Shown piece by piece: positions 35,620 through 47,013 of a stretch of DNA of 64,000 nucleotides. The stretch covers positions 13,148,534 to 13,212,533 of the forward strand of contig OY755247.1 in NCBI GenBank assembly GCA_963576725.1. Reading direction: 5' to 3'. This DNA is from Azorinus chamasolen. Lineage: Eukaryota; Mollusca; Bivalvia; Cardiida; Solecurtidae. Position 1 is the stretch's first letter; every line of letters starts with the position of its first letter. Under the pieces are notes generated by a model. The model was not told where the DNA came from. It saw only the letters and a list, made by a program, of their open reading frames with translations, and ran no database searches. Made by a program: the position numbers and the translations under genes.

Positions 35620-35867
35620 ACAGTTTTCCTCATACAAATGCTTTGTCATACCTTTACAAACAGAGTAGACCCAGATCAGATGGCTCCTGAAGAAGCCGTC
35701 TGATCAGGGTCTGCTCTTTTTGCTTATGATATGATAATAGATCTGATTCAACAGTTCTTGTCACAGCAAAAAAAATCCTTTGAAAATTTTACACTATTGA
35801 AACTCAGCAAATAAATATGCATGATGTTATTATTTCATACATGAATATTGAACAGGTAAAGGGTTAA
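35620..35867. mobile_element. Family A MITE
   Basis: Left end lost TTAA; right end GGTAAAGGGTTAA intact. Apex GCTCCTGAAGAAGC. Another A fragment follows at 35895-36020. Confidence 0.65.
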
Positions 35868-36020
35868 GTCATATACAATGTAACAATCAAATCATCCTTT
35901 CCCTCATATATACACCTTTTCATGCCTTTGTAAACAGAGTGGACACAGAGCAGATGGCTCATGTCAGGGTCTGCTGTTTGCTTATGAAATTATAACCGAT
36001 CTGATTTCACAGGCATTAAC

Positions 36021-37160
36021 AAAAATAAATCTAACACTGACAAAACCCAAACCTGATATTCATTTACCCATAAGGAAGCTCAGCCTTTAAAGAGAAAAAA
36101 TCATTTGAACAAAGGAATGTAACTCTTGAAAAAAAGAAGAACAAAATAGTGACAAAAGTCAATCTCGATCTGTAATAATCCATATGGAAGAACCACTACA
36201 AGTTTCAGCTCAATATCTAAAGGGACAAAGAAAACTGTATAATGAGGTTTAACCCGTTGCTTGCTATTCATGTCAATATACCTACCTGTAAACAGTGAAG
36301 ACCCAGATGAGACAGCTCCTGCAGGACCTGTCTCATCAGGGTCTGCACTATTTACAAGTCGATTGTGCAACCAGTGCACTCCACAGCAGTGATTGCACAG
36401 CGAAATACTTGTACACAGTGAAGATATATATAATTATACAACAGGGCATGGGTAAAGAAGGAGAAATGTATTTTAAAATTCAGCAAGAGAAGGGTTATGT
36501 GAGGTTGAAAGTCTAGGTCAAAGTGACAATGTTTGTAGGCATGGGAGCTATTACTCAAGTAAGAACTGAGTACTGATGGTTTTAAAAGTAATTAATTAAG
36601 TACTGAGTACTCACTTTATAGTTATACCTATATACGCATTATATATGCCTTAGACAGTTTTTAAACAAACATTTGACTTGTTAAGCATGAAACGAGTAAA
36701 TTAATTACTGTAGAAGTTTTTATAAAAGTGGAGTCTAGCCCCAAATGTTATGTAGCCTGGTTTCAATCCATCTACCATTATTTATGTTTTATTTTTAGAT
36801 ATTTAGGTTGTACACACTGCACATGCTCAGCCCTTTATTTGGAACCAGCCCTCTCTTCACCCTGTCAGTTGTACAGAATTAAGAGTACTGTAAACACATA
36901 TTGTGTCACTGCTCTATATACAGACTTACAACATGGAGTCATAAACGGCGTTATTCTAAACCACACAAGATACATCTGAATATGATTTGGAATTTGTCCA
37001 ATTTGCCTCTCATTCTGAGCAGCAAGTAAATGACAATAACAATTGATTTGGTGATATTTGACTGAATTTCAGTAGAAAGAGAAAAGTTTAAATTAGTTAA
37101 ACAGCAACTAACAGCTATTTTAATCTTCGACTGATTCTGTAGAAACATATTTACTCAATG
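36021..37160. other. No gene seen
   Basis: One hairpin related to the A arms at 36290-36355 (GACAGCTCCTGCAGGACCTGTC), then AT-rich DNA with TACTGAGTACT runs near 36565-36610. Short frames here lack family resemblance. Confidence 0.4.
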
Positions 37161-37364
37161 TTAACCCATATTGAAGCCTCTGTAAAAGTCACCTTCTGAA
37201 ACCATCAGGATAAATACAGCATTCGCTCCATAGCAGCAAATGCTCTATTTATCACAATGGTTTCAAAACAACAGAATTCTAAAAATTTCCTTTAGTAATG
37301 CTCCTTTTTGGTAGATGTATTCAAAAAGGTATGATCTAAAAATAGCCATGTGGGAATGGGGTAA
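37161..37364. mobile_element. Family B MITE, reverse
   Basis: TTAACCCATATTG..GGAATGGGGTAA, apex GCTCCATAGCAGC. Confidence 0.7.
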
Positions 37365-37437
37365 AAAGGTGTAGTAACTATTAGGCCAGTAGTAATGACT
37401 CCTTGCATATTTTCTAACGAGTTTGTTGACTCGGCTT

Positions 37438-37691
37438 TTTAAAACCCTATACTCCATAAATACGTCTTTCTATGCCTTTGCAAACAGATTAGACCCAGAT
37501 CAGACAGCTCCTACAGGAGCTGTCTGATCAGAGTCTGCTCTGTTTACTTATGACATAATATAGATCTGATTCTACAGATTCTGTCATGCTAAAATTTCCT
37601 TTGTTTAAATTGCCATTATAAAATTTCAGTTAATATTCATGATGTCATTTTTTTCCTGATTAATCCTGAATCCTGAGTAATTCAGGGTTAA
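37438..37691. mobile_element. Family A MITE
   Basis: Apex GCTCCTACAGGAGC, perfect inner arms. Right end altered (AATTCAGGGTTAA). Confidence 0.7.
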
Positions 37692-37904
37692 CAATTTTCA
37701 CAGTTAATCGATTATCATGCATGACCATTAGAGGCGAGTTGCATTTGCACACAAACCGAAAAATAATTGCATATCAAAAGCAGAAGAAAACCCAATATCA
37801 TTTGCGAACAAAAATATAACATTTCAGCATGTCAAAAGAGCATGGCATTTTTGACACCTGAAATGTAATCACTCACATGGACCAAGCGAAATTTATTTAT
37901 TGTA

Positions 37905-38222
37905 TTGTGTAATTTATTTGTATTGTCTGGCAAAGCTGAACTGAGACAAATTAATCTACCACTAACATGTACTAAGGCTATGACTTTTCATGCACATACT
38001 TTTACAATTCAGCTGTTCAGCATTCACTGTCTACAAAATGGACATTATGTACCTCTTGTGTTTACAAACCCACACTCACTACTCCAGCTCCTCAAACGTT
38101 GCGAAAAAGTGAAACTGGAGTGTCTAACGTCTCAACACAGGAAGTTGATGTCAGAAGAAATTTCTAAACTGGAATTCGTCAATTTTGTGGGATACAGATT
38201 TGGTGCCAAAACAGATATGTGA
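37905..38222 (+). pseudogene. MULE-type transposase fragment
   Basis: A 105-codon frame includes TIQLFSIHCLQNGHYVPLVF, resembling the core of FLYWCH/MULE transposases (QL-x-IH-x5-G-x3-PLVF). No DDE triad or zinc finger is visible and the flanks are not open. Weak, from remembered patterns. Confidence 0.35.
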
Positions 38223-38953
38223 CACTTGAAAGATATGCAGATTTGATAGTAAAAAAAATCCGCAAATGATATGCCAAAGTACGCAAATGCATATCTACAA
38301 TCGTAAGTCATCGCTACACTATGGAAAATCATTATAATTACAACTATTAATGGTTAGAGACAGCTCATTCGAGCATTCAAAGCTAGCAAAATATAAAAAG
38401 CTAGAAAGTTGTATCTGACCTTTTGTTATATACATAAAGCATTGTGCTGGGACTCCTCAATCTGAACATTATATCGAGGGAAACCTTCTAAGCAAGAACG
38501 TTCTACTCAATCTTACTGTTTACATGTACATGTACTTTTAAAAAGTACAGGTTTATGGAAATACCTAAATCATTGGCAATTTCATAAAGATAAAATTTGT
38601 AGACCTATCAACGATTTATTGGATGTCTTGGGGGAGTAACCAGTGAAGAACAGCGCTGGTAAACAGTACATGAATAGAAGGAGCACGAATAGAAGGAGCA
38701 CTATGAGCACCAGCTCAATGCCAAGTTCCCAAGGAATCCAGACAAAATTCCACCAGCAAGCTAATCACTACAGAGATGATTACCAAGATCATTGGCAGGA
38801 TTGGTCACGGCACAGCTGCTGGACATCAGGTATCATTGCTGAAATGCTGAAGGCAGCTGAAGAAGCTGGCATGTGACCTGGAGGGTATCATCTACAAGGG
38901 CCAGATCTAGACTGGCTGGCAAGGGAAAAGGTGATATAGAGGATCTGTTGCAA

Positions 38954-39038
38954 GTTGTCTTTTAAGATCACATGTTCCTAAACGAGCCTTAGAAAATTTT
39001 CTTGGTGAGTATAGGAACATGTGATCTTAAAAGACAAC
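38954..39038. repeat. Foldback, arms of about 28 nt
   Basis: GTTGTCTTTTAAGATCACAT pairs with ATGTGATCTTAAAAGACAAC. Part of the DNA that split the LINE fragment. A GACGTCATATATGACG palindrome cluster follows at 39098-39131. Confidence 0.75.
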
Positions 39039-39284
39039 GAGCATCAGATTCTTTTTCTCACATAACAAATGACATGTAAACATTGGTTTCCATGGTCTGA
39101 CGTCATATATGACGTATGACGTCATATATATGTTCTAAAGTGTTCTTACACATGTTACAGATCAGGGCATCTTAACCTCTTGTTCTAACCTGGAGATAAG
39201 GGAAGGTATGTGAGAAAACCCTTTCCCTATTTCATATTTATTCAAAAACAATTCACTTCATGAGTTTCCATGCACAGAATAAAA

Positions 39285-39555
39285 AACAAGAGCCGCGTGC
39301 CACACAAATGCTCGTCTTCCTCTGATTCGGTGCTTGTCCACTGCATACACTTCTCCTCAAAGAGATCAACCTACTAAGTTTCATGTTGATACCTTTTACA
39401 CTTTTTGCTTAGTCAGCTACATTAATGTTTTGCTCGCCGACGATGATGCCAATGCCTACAACTACAAGGCCTACAACTACGCCAATGCCTATGTCCCAGT
39501 GATCACAATAGCTCGATGTTTCTTTGAAACAGACAAGCTAAAAAATGGTACATGA
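39285..39555. repeat. Interspersed repeat H, copy 1
   Basis: Starts ACAAGAGCCGCGTGCCAC and ends near AAACAGACAAGCTAAAAA. Same start motif, TTCATGTTGATACC core and CCAATGCC block as the copies near 41757 and 55111. Confidence 0.6.
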
Positions 39556-39576
39556 AAAAGGTGTTTTTTTTCACTG

Positions 39577-39712
39577 TTAAGGGAACTGCACAATCAATTC
39601 TTTATATTTCCATAAGCGAACAGAGCAGACCCTGATCAGATGGCCCTTGTCTGATTTGGTCTACACTGCTTGCAAATGCTTTAAAAAATGCTTATATGAG
39701 GGAATGGGTTAA
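39577..39712. mobile_element. Family A MITE, shortened
   Basis: TTAAGGGAACTGC..GGGAATGGGTTAA. Small hairpin GATCAGATGGCCCTTGTCTG. Its right TTAA abuts the resumed LINE sequence. Confidence 0.65.
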
Positions 39713-40083
39713 CAGAGGCAACTACAAGGGATTGAAGTTCATCAAGCAAGTGATGAAGGTGCTGGAACATGTGGTAGAGGGAATGATCAGGCACAGAGTG
39801 GGGATCATCGAGATGTAGTTGGGCTTTATATGAGGCTGGGGCACAACTGGGACTAGCTTCATGAAGGCAATGAATCTCGAACCTGAGTTCATTCTCATCA
39901 TATACTTGAGAATGAATTCAGACTCTGGCCTTAGAAGTTAGAAGAGAACATTTTAGTTTAAATGACTTTAAATGATGTTATATGTAGATCATGAAATATA
40001 AAAGACAATGAACAAAGACTCAAGCATGAAGTTTTACAAATTCTGTTTTTAGAAAAAAATTGGAAATAGAAGCTTATTATGAG

Positions 40084-40317
40084 TTAACCCTTTCCTCCAT
40101 AAATATGCCTTTCCACATCTCTGTAATTATCACATCTTGAAACCATTGTGATAAATAGAGCATTTGCTCCTATGGGAGCAAATGCTCTATTTATCACAAT
40201 GGTTTCAATACTACACATTTTTAACATTTTACTTTTCTCTAGTAAATGCTTCTTTACTGTAGCTTTATTCAGAGGTTGGATCTAAAAATAGACTACATGT
40301 ATATGGGAATAGGTTAA
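40084..40317. mobile_element. Family B MITE, reverse
   Basis: TTAACCCTTTCCTCC..GGGAATAGGTTAA; perfect palindrome with apex GCTCCTATGGGAGC. Confidence 0.8.
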
Positions 40318-40611
40318 GTCAATAGCACAGAGCTGGAGAATAGATTAAGAATTACATAGACCTGATACTATAGTTTCTGTCATGGCCAAAATATACTGTA
40401 TTCATTTACTATTACAAAAATTCAGCGAATAAATATTCATGCTGTCACTATATTATATATATATATATATACATGTATATTCATTCTGTGACTATATTAT
40501 ATTGTATATATATATTCATGCTGTCACCATATTGTATCTAAATATTAATGTATATTTAAATATTCATGCTGTTATTACATTGTATATAAACATTCATTAG
40601 GGAAAGGGTTA

Positions 40612-40637
40612 GGGGGGGGGGGGGGGGGGGGGGGGGG
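40612..40637. repeat. Poly(G) run of 26
   Basis: Homopolymer directly after a GGAAAGGGTTA terminus like that of family A. Preceded by AT microsatellite tracts at 40455-40520. Confidence 0.9.
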
Positions 40638-40659
40638 AAATGAATTAAGTTACTTTTTA

Positions 40660-40900
40660 AGTTATATAATGTATGCACTAGTGTGCAGAAGATTTATGTG
40701 ACAAGTGCAAAAATATTCACAAAGAGTCATCAGCTACATTAAAACATGTCCTGCAGGACATAGCAATATTCTGTGGCTTTTGAGAAACAGGAAAAACGAA
40801 AGGAGGAACTTGTAATTTATTTTTTTGTGTGTGTTGATTATAAAGAAAATTTATGTGACAAAAACCAAAATGACAAGAGGGTCAAGATGGCAATGAAATC
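40660..40900 (+). pseudogene. Fifth decayed B-box-like fragment
   Basis: Reads CDKCKNIHKESSATLKHVLQ before FFVCVDYKENLCDKNQND, better preserved in its Cys residues than the copies 2.5 kb downstream. It lies just right of a 26-G homopolymer. Confidence 0.35.
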
Positions 40901-41212
40901 TACCCCCAGTCATCAGAGTTCAAACAAATTCAAATCGGTTTCCCTCCATTTTTCGACTAACAACCATTCAATACACGACGTCACAATCCTCTTAACAATG
41001 CCCAGAAATACAAACATTCGCCTTAGAACAGAAGAAGTACTCATCAAATCAATCAAAACTAAACATCCACTACCGAGACCAATCTCACCACTCCGGCCAA
41101 TAGCACCCTCAAACATAAACACACAGAAACTGGAACCCACCATCCAGCCCGACACAAGAGACCAGACATTAAATAAGGAAGAAAATATCCCAAAATAGGG
41201 AATTAATATAAT

Positions 41213-41475
41213 ACATAAATACTTGAACTGCTCTGATCTAATATTTCGACCACTAAGGGCCTTTTTCAAAGATTATCATGTCAAAATACACGTCACATTT
41301 TTGTTACATGCATTCAGCCATAAAATCAAAGAGAATAAAATTATTACGATTATTCTCTTTGATTTTATGGCTGAATGCATGTAACAAAAATGTGACGTGT
41401 ATTTTGACGTGATAATCTTTGAAAAAGGCCCTTAGTGGTCGAAATATTAGATCAGAGCAGTTCAAGTATTTATGT
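41213..41475. repeat. Long near-perfect palindrome, 125-nt arms
   Basis: ACATAAATACTTGAACTGCT at the left returns as its complement at the right. Arms are separated by a 13-nt loop (41338-41350). By eye I found one mismatch (CATG against CGTG near 41270 and 41419). Confidence 0.9.
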
Positions 41476-41756
41476 GTTAAATAAGGAGGCAATTCAGAAC
41501 ATTATAGAGTCACCTAGTGACTCCACCGTCTGTCTAGACGAGAGACAATCCCTTAAGGATATAGACACTTATTTATTCTGTGTATGGGATTTTCGAGTAG
41601 AAGTTAAAGTTCACTCTATATTTCTGGAATTACATAATTACTTGTCATACTGTGCTAAAAACCTAAGATACGAAGATAGTTGGCACAGTTTGACAAGTAA
41701 TATTTCAGCCATCTCCATAGTTACCACTTAAACAATCAAGTCAGTTCTAAAAACAA

Positions 41757-42040
41757 CATCCACCTGTGGCGCCAACGCTCATCTGATCTGGAGCTTGTCC
41801 AGCAAAATTAAACATTTTGAAAAATATAAAGGGCCATAACTCCAAAATTTTGAAATCAAGAGTTACAGTTCTTATGTAGGAGCCTTCCCCTAAATGAGAT
41901 CTACTAACCTATGAAGTTTTATGTTGATACCTCTTATACTTTTCGTGTTACGATTAATGTTAAGATTTTGGATAACGACGATGACGCGGACACCGGAGTT
42001 ACAACAATAGCTCGTACAGACGAGCTAATAAACTATCATC
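41757..42040. repeat. Interspersed repeat H, copy 2
   Basis: GGCGCCAACGCTCATCTGAT start, GTTTTATGTTGATACCTC core, and GCTCGTACAGACGAGCTAA end. Confidence 0.55.
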
Positions 42041-43079
42041 ACATGACCATAGTACTGACAATCCTCTACTTCAATATACTTATTTTTACAAGAACTCTAG
42101 ATGTGCGTACAAGCATACATATGTGCATACAGATGAGGGCAAATCTATGTGCCGGCACTATGTGGGGCATAAACATGCAGAAAATGAACACAGCATAATA
42201 CAAACAACCTTGCAGGGAGTAATTTTGACACCACTGCCTATCTTTCCCATCAAACCATGGAAACCCCCATTTGAAGCCAGGCCTAGATTTAGGACCATGC
42301 CTGCACCACCAATCAGACCGTGATGATACATTTCAACTGAGAAACCAATTCATCATCCCCAAACCAATATCACCTTTCCCCGAAATGAATCTTAACCCTT
42401 TCCTCCATAAATATGCCTTTCTACGCCTCTGTAATAATCACTTCTTGAAACCATTGTGATAAATATAGCATTTGCTCATATAGGAGCAAATGCTCTATTT
42501 ATCAAAATGGTTTCAAACTACAACATTCTAAAATTTTACTTTTCTCTAGTAAATGCTCCTTTTGGGTAGATTCATTCAAAGAGGTTGGGTCTAAAATAGC
42601 CTATGGAGGAAAGGGTTAAAGAAAACATGGATTTGGAACTACCCTTACCTGAACCTCAGAAATCTGACAGTGACACAACCATTCGCCTAGACGAAAACAG
42701 AACTATTGGACAAAACAAAGATATTTTCACCTACTCCATTTATGGAATATTCAAATTACATTCCTTATATTACCATTTAGAAACTAAGTAGAGAACTCTT
42801 ATCATAGATTTGATATCTACAGAAATAATACGCCAGATCGTACATAGCTAAACCTTATCACCATGACTACTTTTGTCAACGTCACCTAAAAATCTATTTC
42901 TAGCACTATCATTTCACGTTACAAAAAGCAAAACTAAGCAGAAAAATCTACCTACCTTAACCTTTCTGAATGTTATAAATTTTATGTAGCCTGAAGAAGG
43001 CTATAAACATTCAGCCTTAGTTGTTCGTTCTACTTCTCTTTTATTCTATTGTTTATAATTATATATCAAGAGAAGAAAA
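42041..43079. other. Repeat-derived DNA around a family B MITE
   Basis: No intact gene. 42991-43015 reads CTGAAGAAGGCTATAAACAT, a phrase seen near the 3' ends of some retroelements. LDENRTIG and DTYLF-like codons at 42680 and 41570 suggest two diverged copies of one sequence. Confidence 0.35.
42392..42619. mobile_element. Family B MITE, reverse
   Basis: TTAACCCTTTCCTCC..GGAAAGGGTTAA; apex GCTCATATAGGAGC. Confidence 0.8.
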
Positions 43080-43926
43080 AAAACACAAAAAGTTTTGCAA
43101 CACAAATTTTGAATTATTATATGACAAGAGTAGAAAGAATCACAAAAAGTCATCTGCTACAAAAAAACATGTTCTGAAGGACATAGCGACATTCTGTCTA
43201 TGACGTTTGTGACACAGACAGTAAACAAATGGAGGTGCTCTTATACTGCGAAAAACAAATGGAGCGCATACTATCAAACTTGGCAGAGATCTTAACAAGA
43301 CTTCGTACAAGTTTTGATTTATAATATGACAAGAGCAAAAAGAACCATAAAAAGTTGTTAGCTTCACAAAAACATGTCCTGAAGGACATAGCAACAGTCT
43401 GAGACTTCTGTGACACTGAAGGAAAATAAATGAAGGTGCTCGTATATTGCGTTGATAATAAAGAAACTTTACGCGACAAGTATACAAAGGATAACAACAA
43501 TGTGGCTACAATGGCCATGAATCACTCAACTGAGTTACCAAAGTGTAGAAAAGGAAATTAGCTATAATGTTAGGTAGAATGATTTCATACAAGTTTTGAA
43601 CTATTATGCGACAAAGAGTAGAAATAACCATAAAAAGTTGTCAGCTCCAAAAAAACATGTCCTTAAGAATAAAGCGACATTCTGTCTGTGACCTTTGCGA
43701 AACATGGGGAAAATCAATGGAGGTGCATGTACATGTATATTGTGTTGATTATAAAGAAAATTTATTTGACAAGTATACAAAGAATGACAACAATAGGGTA
43801 ACGATGACCAGGAATCCCCCAACCGAGTTACCAAAGCCAAGAAAAGGAAATTAGCTATCATTTAACCATGATTTCATACAAGTTTTAAATTATTATATGA
43901 CAAGAGTAAAAATATCCACAAAAAGT
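43080..43926 (+). pseudogene. Tandem decayed B-box-like (TRIM) fragments
   Basis: Three copies plus a stub, 230-290 bp apart, each encode a variant of HKKSSATKKHVLKDIATFC followed by YCVDYKENLFDKYTKND. The layout resembles a B-box zinc finger, but most expected Cys/His positions are Tyr, Phe or Asn and stops occur. The copies begin near 43110, 43325, 43610 and 43880. The resemblance is suggestive, not proven. Confidence 0.35.
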
Positions 43927-44333
43927 TAGTGAGAAATGTGATAAGATAACGGATCTTGAAGACAAAGTATGTTATTTGACTAATATGGTTGAAACACTAT
44001 CTCTGGGACTGAACGACCTAGAACAATATGGTAGAAGAAATTGTATGCGCTTATCGAACTTCATGTGCACCCCGGATTTGTCAGAATCTGTCTTTACTAA
44101 TTTGATGGCAAACTTTATAAATGAACAAATACAACATGACAAAGAAAAGATTGTGTTTCCGACATTGAGACGTGCCATAATAAAATTCAGAAGTTATGCT
44201 ACAAAGCAGAGAGTGTATGAGAACTAGAGAAACTTGAAAGGAAATGGTAATCGCACATTCATAACAGAGGATCTTACTAAGTTCAACCTTGGTCTTGTTA
44301 AGTCACTGGACACTCTAAGAGGTGACGGAAACA

Positions 44334-44563
44334 TTAACTCATTACCTCATAGGCTATATTTAAACCCAACCTTTTTTTAATAAATCTACCGAAAAGGAGC
44401 ATTAACTATAGAAAAGGAGAGTTTTAGAATTGTGTAGTATTGAAACCATTGTGATAAATAGAGCATTTGCTCCTATGGAGCAAATGCTCTATTTATCACA
44501 ATGGTTTCACAATGTGAATTTTATAGAGGAGCAAAAATGCGTCACTACGGGGTAATGTGTTAA
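44334..44563. mobile_element. Family B MITE in LINE ORF1, first
   Basis: TTAACTCATTACC..GGTAATGTGTTAA. Apex GCTCCTATGGAGC. Host codons resume in frame if one TTAA is retained. Confidence 0.85.
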
Positions 44564-44751
44564 TAGTTTTTTTACCCATAACGGGAATATTTATGTAAAA
44601 ATCACGTCACAGTGCAGACCATCAAGAATAGTAAAAGAAGCGGACATTGAAAACAAACTGAAAGCCAATTTCAAATTAATAAACGATCTAGTTAAGCTTC
44701 AAAGTCAGAGGAAAATCAGCAGCTGCTGGTCATACAATGGTCAAGTGTTTG

Positions 44752-44969
44752 TTAACCCATTAGCTCATAGGCTATTTTTAGATACAACATCTTTGAATAA
44801 ATCTACCGAAAAGGACCATTAACTAGAGAAAAGGAATTTTTTTAGAATTTTGCAGTTTGAAACCATTGTAATAAATAGAACATTGGCTCCTATAGGAGCA
44901 AATGCTCTATTTATCAGAATGATTTCACAAAGTGTCGCCAAAAGTTGTCAATATGAGGGAATGGGTTAA
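44752..44969. mobile_element. Family B MITE in LINE ORF1, second
   Basis: TTAACCCATTAGC..GAATGGGTTAA. Host reads GTGTTTG-TTAA-GAAAACA. Apex GCTCCTATAGGAGC with several arm changes. Confidence 0.85.
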
Positions 44970-45047
44970 GAAAACACCCGAGAGTAGTCAGACTAAAATA
45001 GACTCACTCTCTGACTTGGAAACCAAACTTGGGGTTAGTAAAAATTA

Positions 45048-45767
45048 ACTTTTCGCACGCTAAGTAATTTTGCATATGCAACAATTGTCTTCTGCTTAAA
45101 TTCTTTAAAAACATCAATTCTTTAAAAAAAAAATCTCTTTTCTTTGTAAAAAATGGAAAAAGTGTAAGACACTTTGGATATTAATGAGATGTTGCATTAT
45201 GCGGGATCTAATCTGGATCCAAACTGTTTGCTTAAGTGATCTTGGTTTCACCAGCTCACAAAGAGTTAATGTGTTTTTGTTTACAAAGACAATGCCTTGG
45301 TTTTCCTATGTTTTGCTATTTATAGACAGGTTAAAAATAGCCAAAGATATAGTGCACTGCAGATATTCAGCGTCATTAACTGTGTTTGAAAAGTTCATTT
45401 TGTGAGGCGATAATGCAGAGTGTTTATAAATCTCATACTGGAGTATTAAACCGACGTCCTCTTGATCCATTTGATTCGTAGGAGTTACATACAACTAAAT
45501 TCTAAATTCATGGTCAGGGGTGGCCACTTCACTGGAGCTTTAAAATTGGTATTGATTACTACTTCCTAGTGCTATTTATAGACCACTGTTTACATGCTAT
45601 GATAATGATAGTTAATAGCAGTATGTATTTATGTTTGTATTTACACATATGTTTTTTATATGCATACTCTTATATGCATATATAATATATGTGAATGTAA
45701 AAAACTATGTACTTGTATATGTGTATTGTGAAGAAGCATAAAGTATTGTTAAAATGCTCATCATATG
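45048..45767. other. No gene seen
   Basis: AT-rich. A fragment AATCTGGATCCAAACTG at 45205 recurs near 18845 and 50560. A TATATGCATATA-type run lies at 45650-45720. Confidence 0.4.
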
Positions 45768-46390
45768 ATGAACTCGGAGGAAAACGAAAGTGAAAGAGAC
45801 AGTTGCGAGTTTCTCAAAGATTTAGAGGACAGTTATGCCGAAATGGTGAGTGACAAACTTGGGGAAATTTGTCAATAATGCTATAAACCGTCCACTTTGT
45901 GATAATCATGAGGCATTTAAATTGCTCGAAGAAAAATACAGAATCCCAACCAATTGCACCCGTATGAATGTCCCGAAGGTCAACAAGGAAGTGGGGCAGG
46001 CACTTCGAACGACAAGACCTGCTGATCTGGCATTGCAAACTTGCCAGAAATATATGGCTCTTGCAATGATTCCCCTAATCAAATCAATTGACATTTTTGT
46101 AAACAACGGGGATAAAGATGAGGTTAAAGAACTAACCAAAGATGCATTTAGAATCCTTGCACAAGGATTGCAGACAAGTACCAGTAAACGAAAAGACCTC
46201 ACCAGGCCAGCTGTTCCTCCTAAATACAGGAAAGTGTGCAGTAATGATGAAACCTCATCAGAGTTTTTGTTTGGCGACAACTTGGAACTGAGGGTTGACG
46301 AAGTGACCGTACAACATCAAAGCTTTTGGAGAAACTTTCCAAAATGGAGGACAGGTTCACAAAGTCGGAGGGGCAACAGGCTCTGACATT
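45768..46390 (+). pseudogene. DIRS-like gag pseudogene, copy 1
   Basis: Starts at an ATG with an acidic N-terminus (ESERDSCEFLKDLEDSYAE), then shifts frame near 45845. The main piece reads VPKVNKEVGQALRTTRPADL, LQTCQKYMALAM, then PPKYRKVCSNDE and EFLFGD. This order resembles ORF1 of DIRS-type elements as I remember it. A 20-bp segment kept in copy 2 is missing here, which breaks the frame. No tyrosine recombinase or reverse transcriptase follows. Confidence 0.5.
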
Positions 46391-46534
46391 CTCTCACGAG
46401 TTGTACTTAGTGTAGCACAACTTCAAAAAATGATGGAAAAGAAAAATAAAGGCTCTCTTCCATCTAGTGAAAACAGCTCCCAGCCGGGAAAAAAAAGGGG
46501 GAAAGTTGTATCGACGATGATTTGGATCATTGAT

Positions 46535-47013
46535 GGACCCTGAGCAAAACGAAAGTGAAAGCGACAAAGATTTAGAGGACAGTTATGCCGAAACGTTGCA
46601 ATTCAGACCAGCAGTGAGTGACAAACTTGGGGAACTGTCAATAACGCTTTAAACCGTCCAATTCGCGATGAGGCAGTTAAATTGCTTAAGAGAAACACAA
46701 AATCCCAGCCAATTGCACCCATATGACTGTTCCGAAGGTCAACAAGGAACTCTGGCAGGCATTTCGAATGTCAAGACCTGCAGATCTGGCATTGCAAACT
46801 TGCCAGAAATACATGGCTCTGGCAATGGTTCCCATAATCAAATCAATTGACATTTTTGTAAACAACGGGGATAAAGATGAGGTTAAAGAACTAACCAAAG
46901 ATGCATTTAGAATCCTTGCACAAGGAATGCAGACTAGTACGAGTAAAAGAAGAGACCTCCAAAATACAAGAAAGTGTGTAGTAATAAGGCAACTTAGAGA
47001 AGGGTTAAGTTAG
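46535..47013 (+). pseudogene. DIRS-like gag pseudogene, copy 2
   Basis: Tandem second copy about 770 bp downstream, beginning DPEQNESESDKDLEDSYAET. It keeps the 20 bp lost in copy 1, has a different frameshift near 46640, and reads VPKVNKELWQAFRMSRPADL. It ends early after TSTSKRRDL. The two copies carry different lesions. Confidence 0.5.

Larger units (their letters stand above)
38643..39870 (+). pseudogene. LINE reverse transcriptase fragment split by later insertions
   Basis: The left part contains SGIIAEMLKAAEEAG, the stretch before the RT fingers in CR1/Jockey-type elements. The right part from 39714 reads NYKGLKFIKQVMKVLEHVV, the conserved N-Y-R-G-I..L motif, and then decays with stops. 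Between about 38942 and 39712 lies foreign DNA: a foldback, a copy of an interspersed repeat and a family A MITE ending in TTAA. Confidence 0.5.
43927..45047 (+). pseudogene. Non-LTR retrotransposon ORF1 remnant split by two MITEs
   Basis: Reads SEKCDKITDLEDKVCYLT as a coiled coil, then GLNDLEQYGRRNCMRLSNF, the junction typical of LINE ORF1 RNA-binding proteins, then FITEDLTKFNLGLVKSLDTL. An in-frame stop lies at 44225. Family B elements interrupt it at 44334-44563 and 44752-44969. Removing each with one TTAA leaves readable codons (..GNINSFFTHNG.. and ..GQVFVKK..). A stop follows KLGVSKN at 45045. Confidence 0.55.

Noticed and set aside
40773..41198. A 141-codon + strand frame as a new gene
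   Set aside because: Its first part is a decayed B-box-like repeat and the rest is low-complexity. It stops at the edge of the large palindrome and no promoter or splice support is seen.
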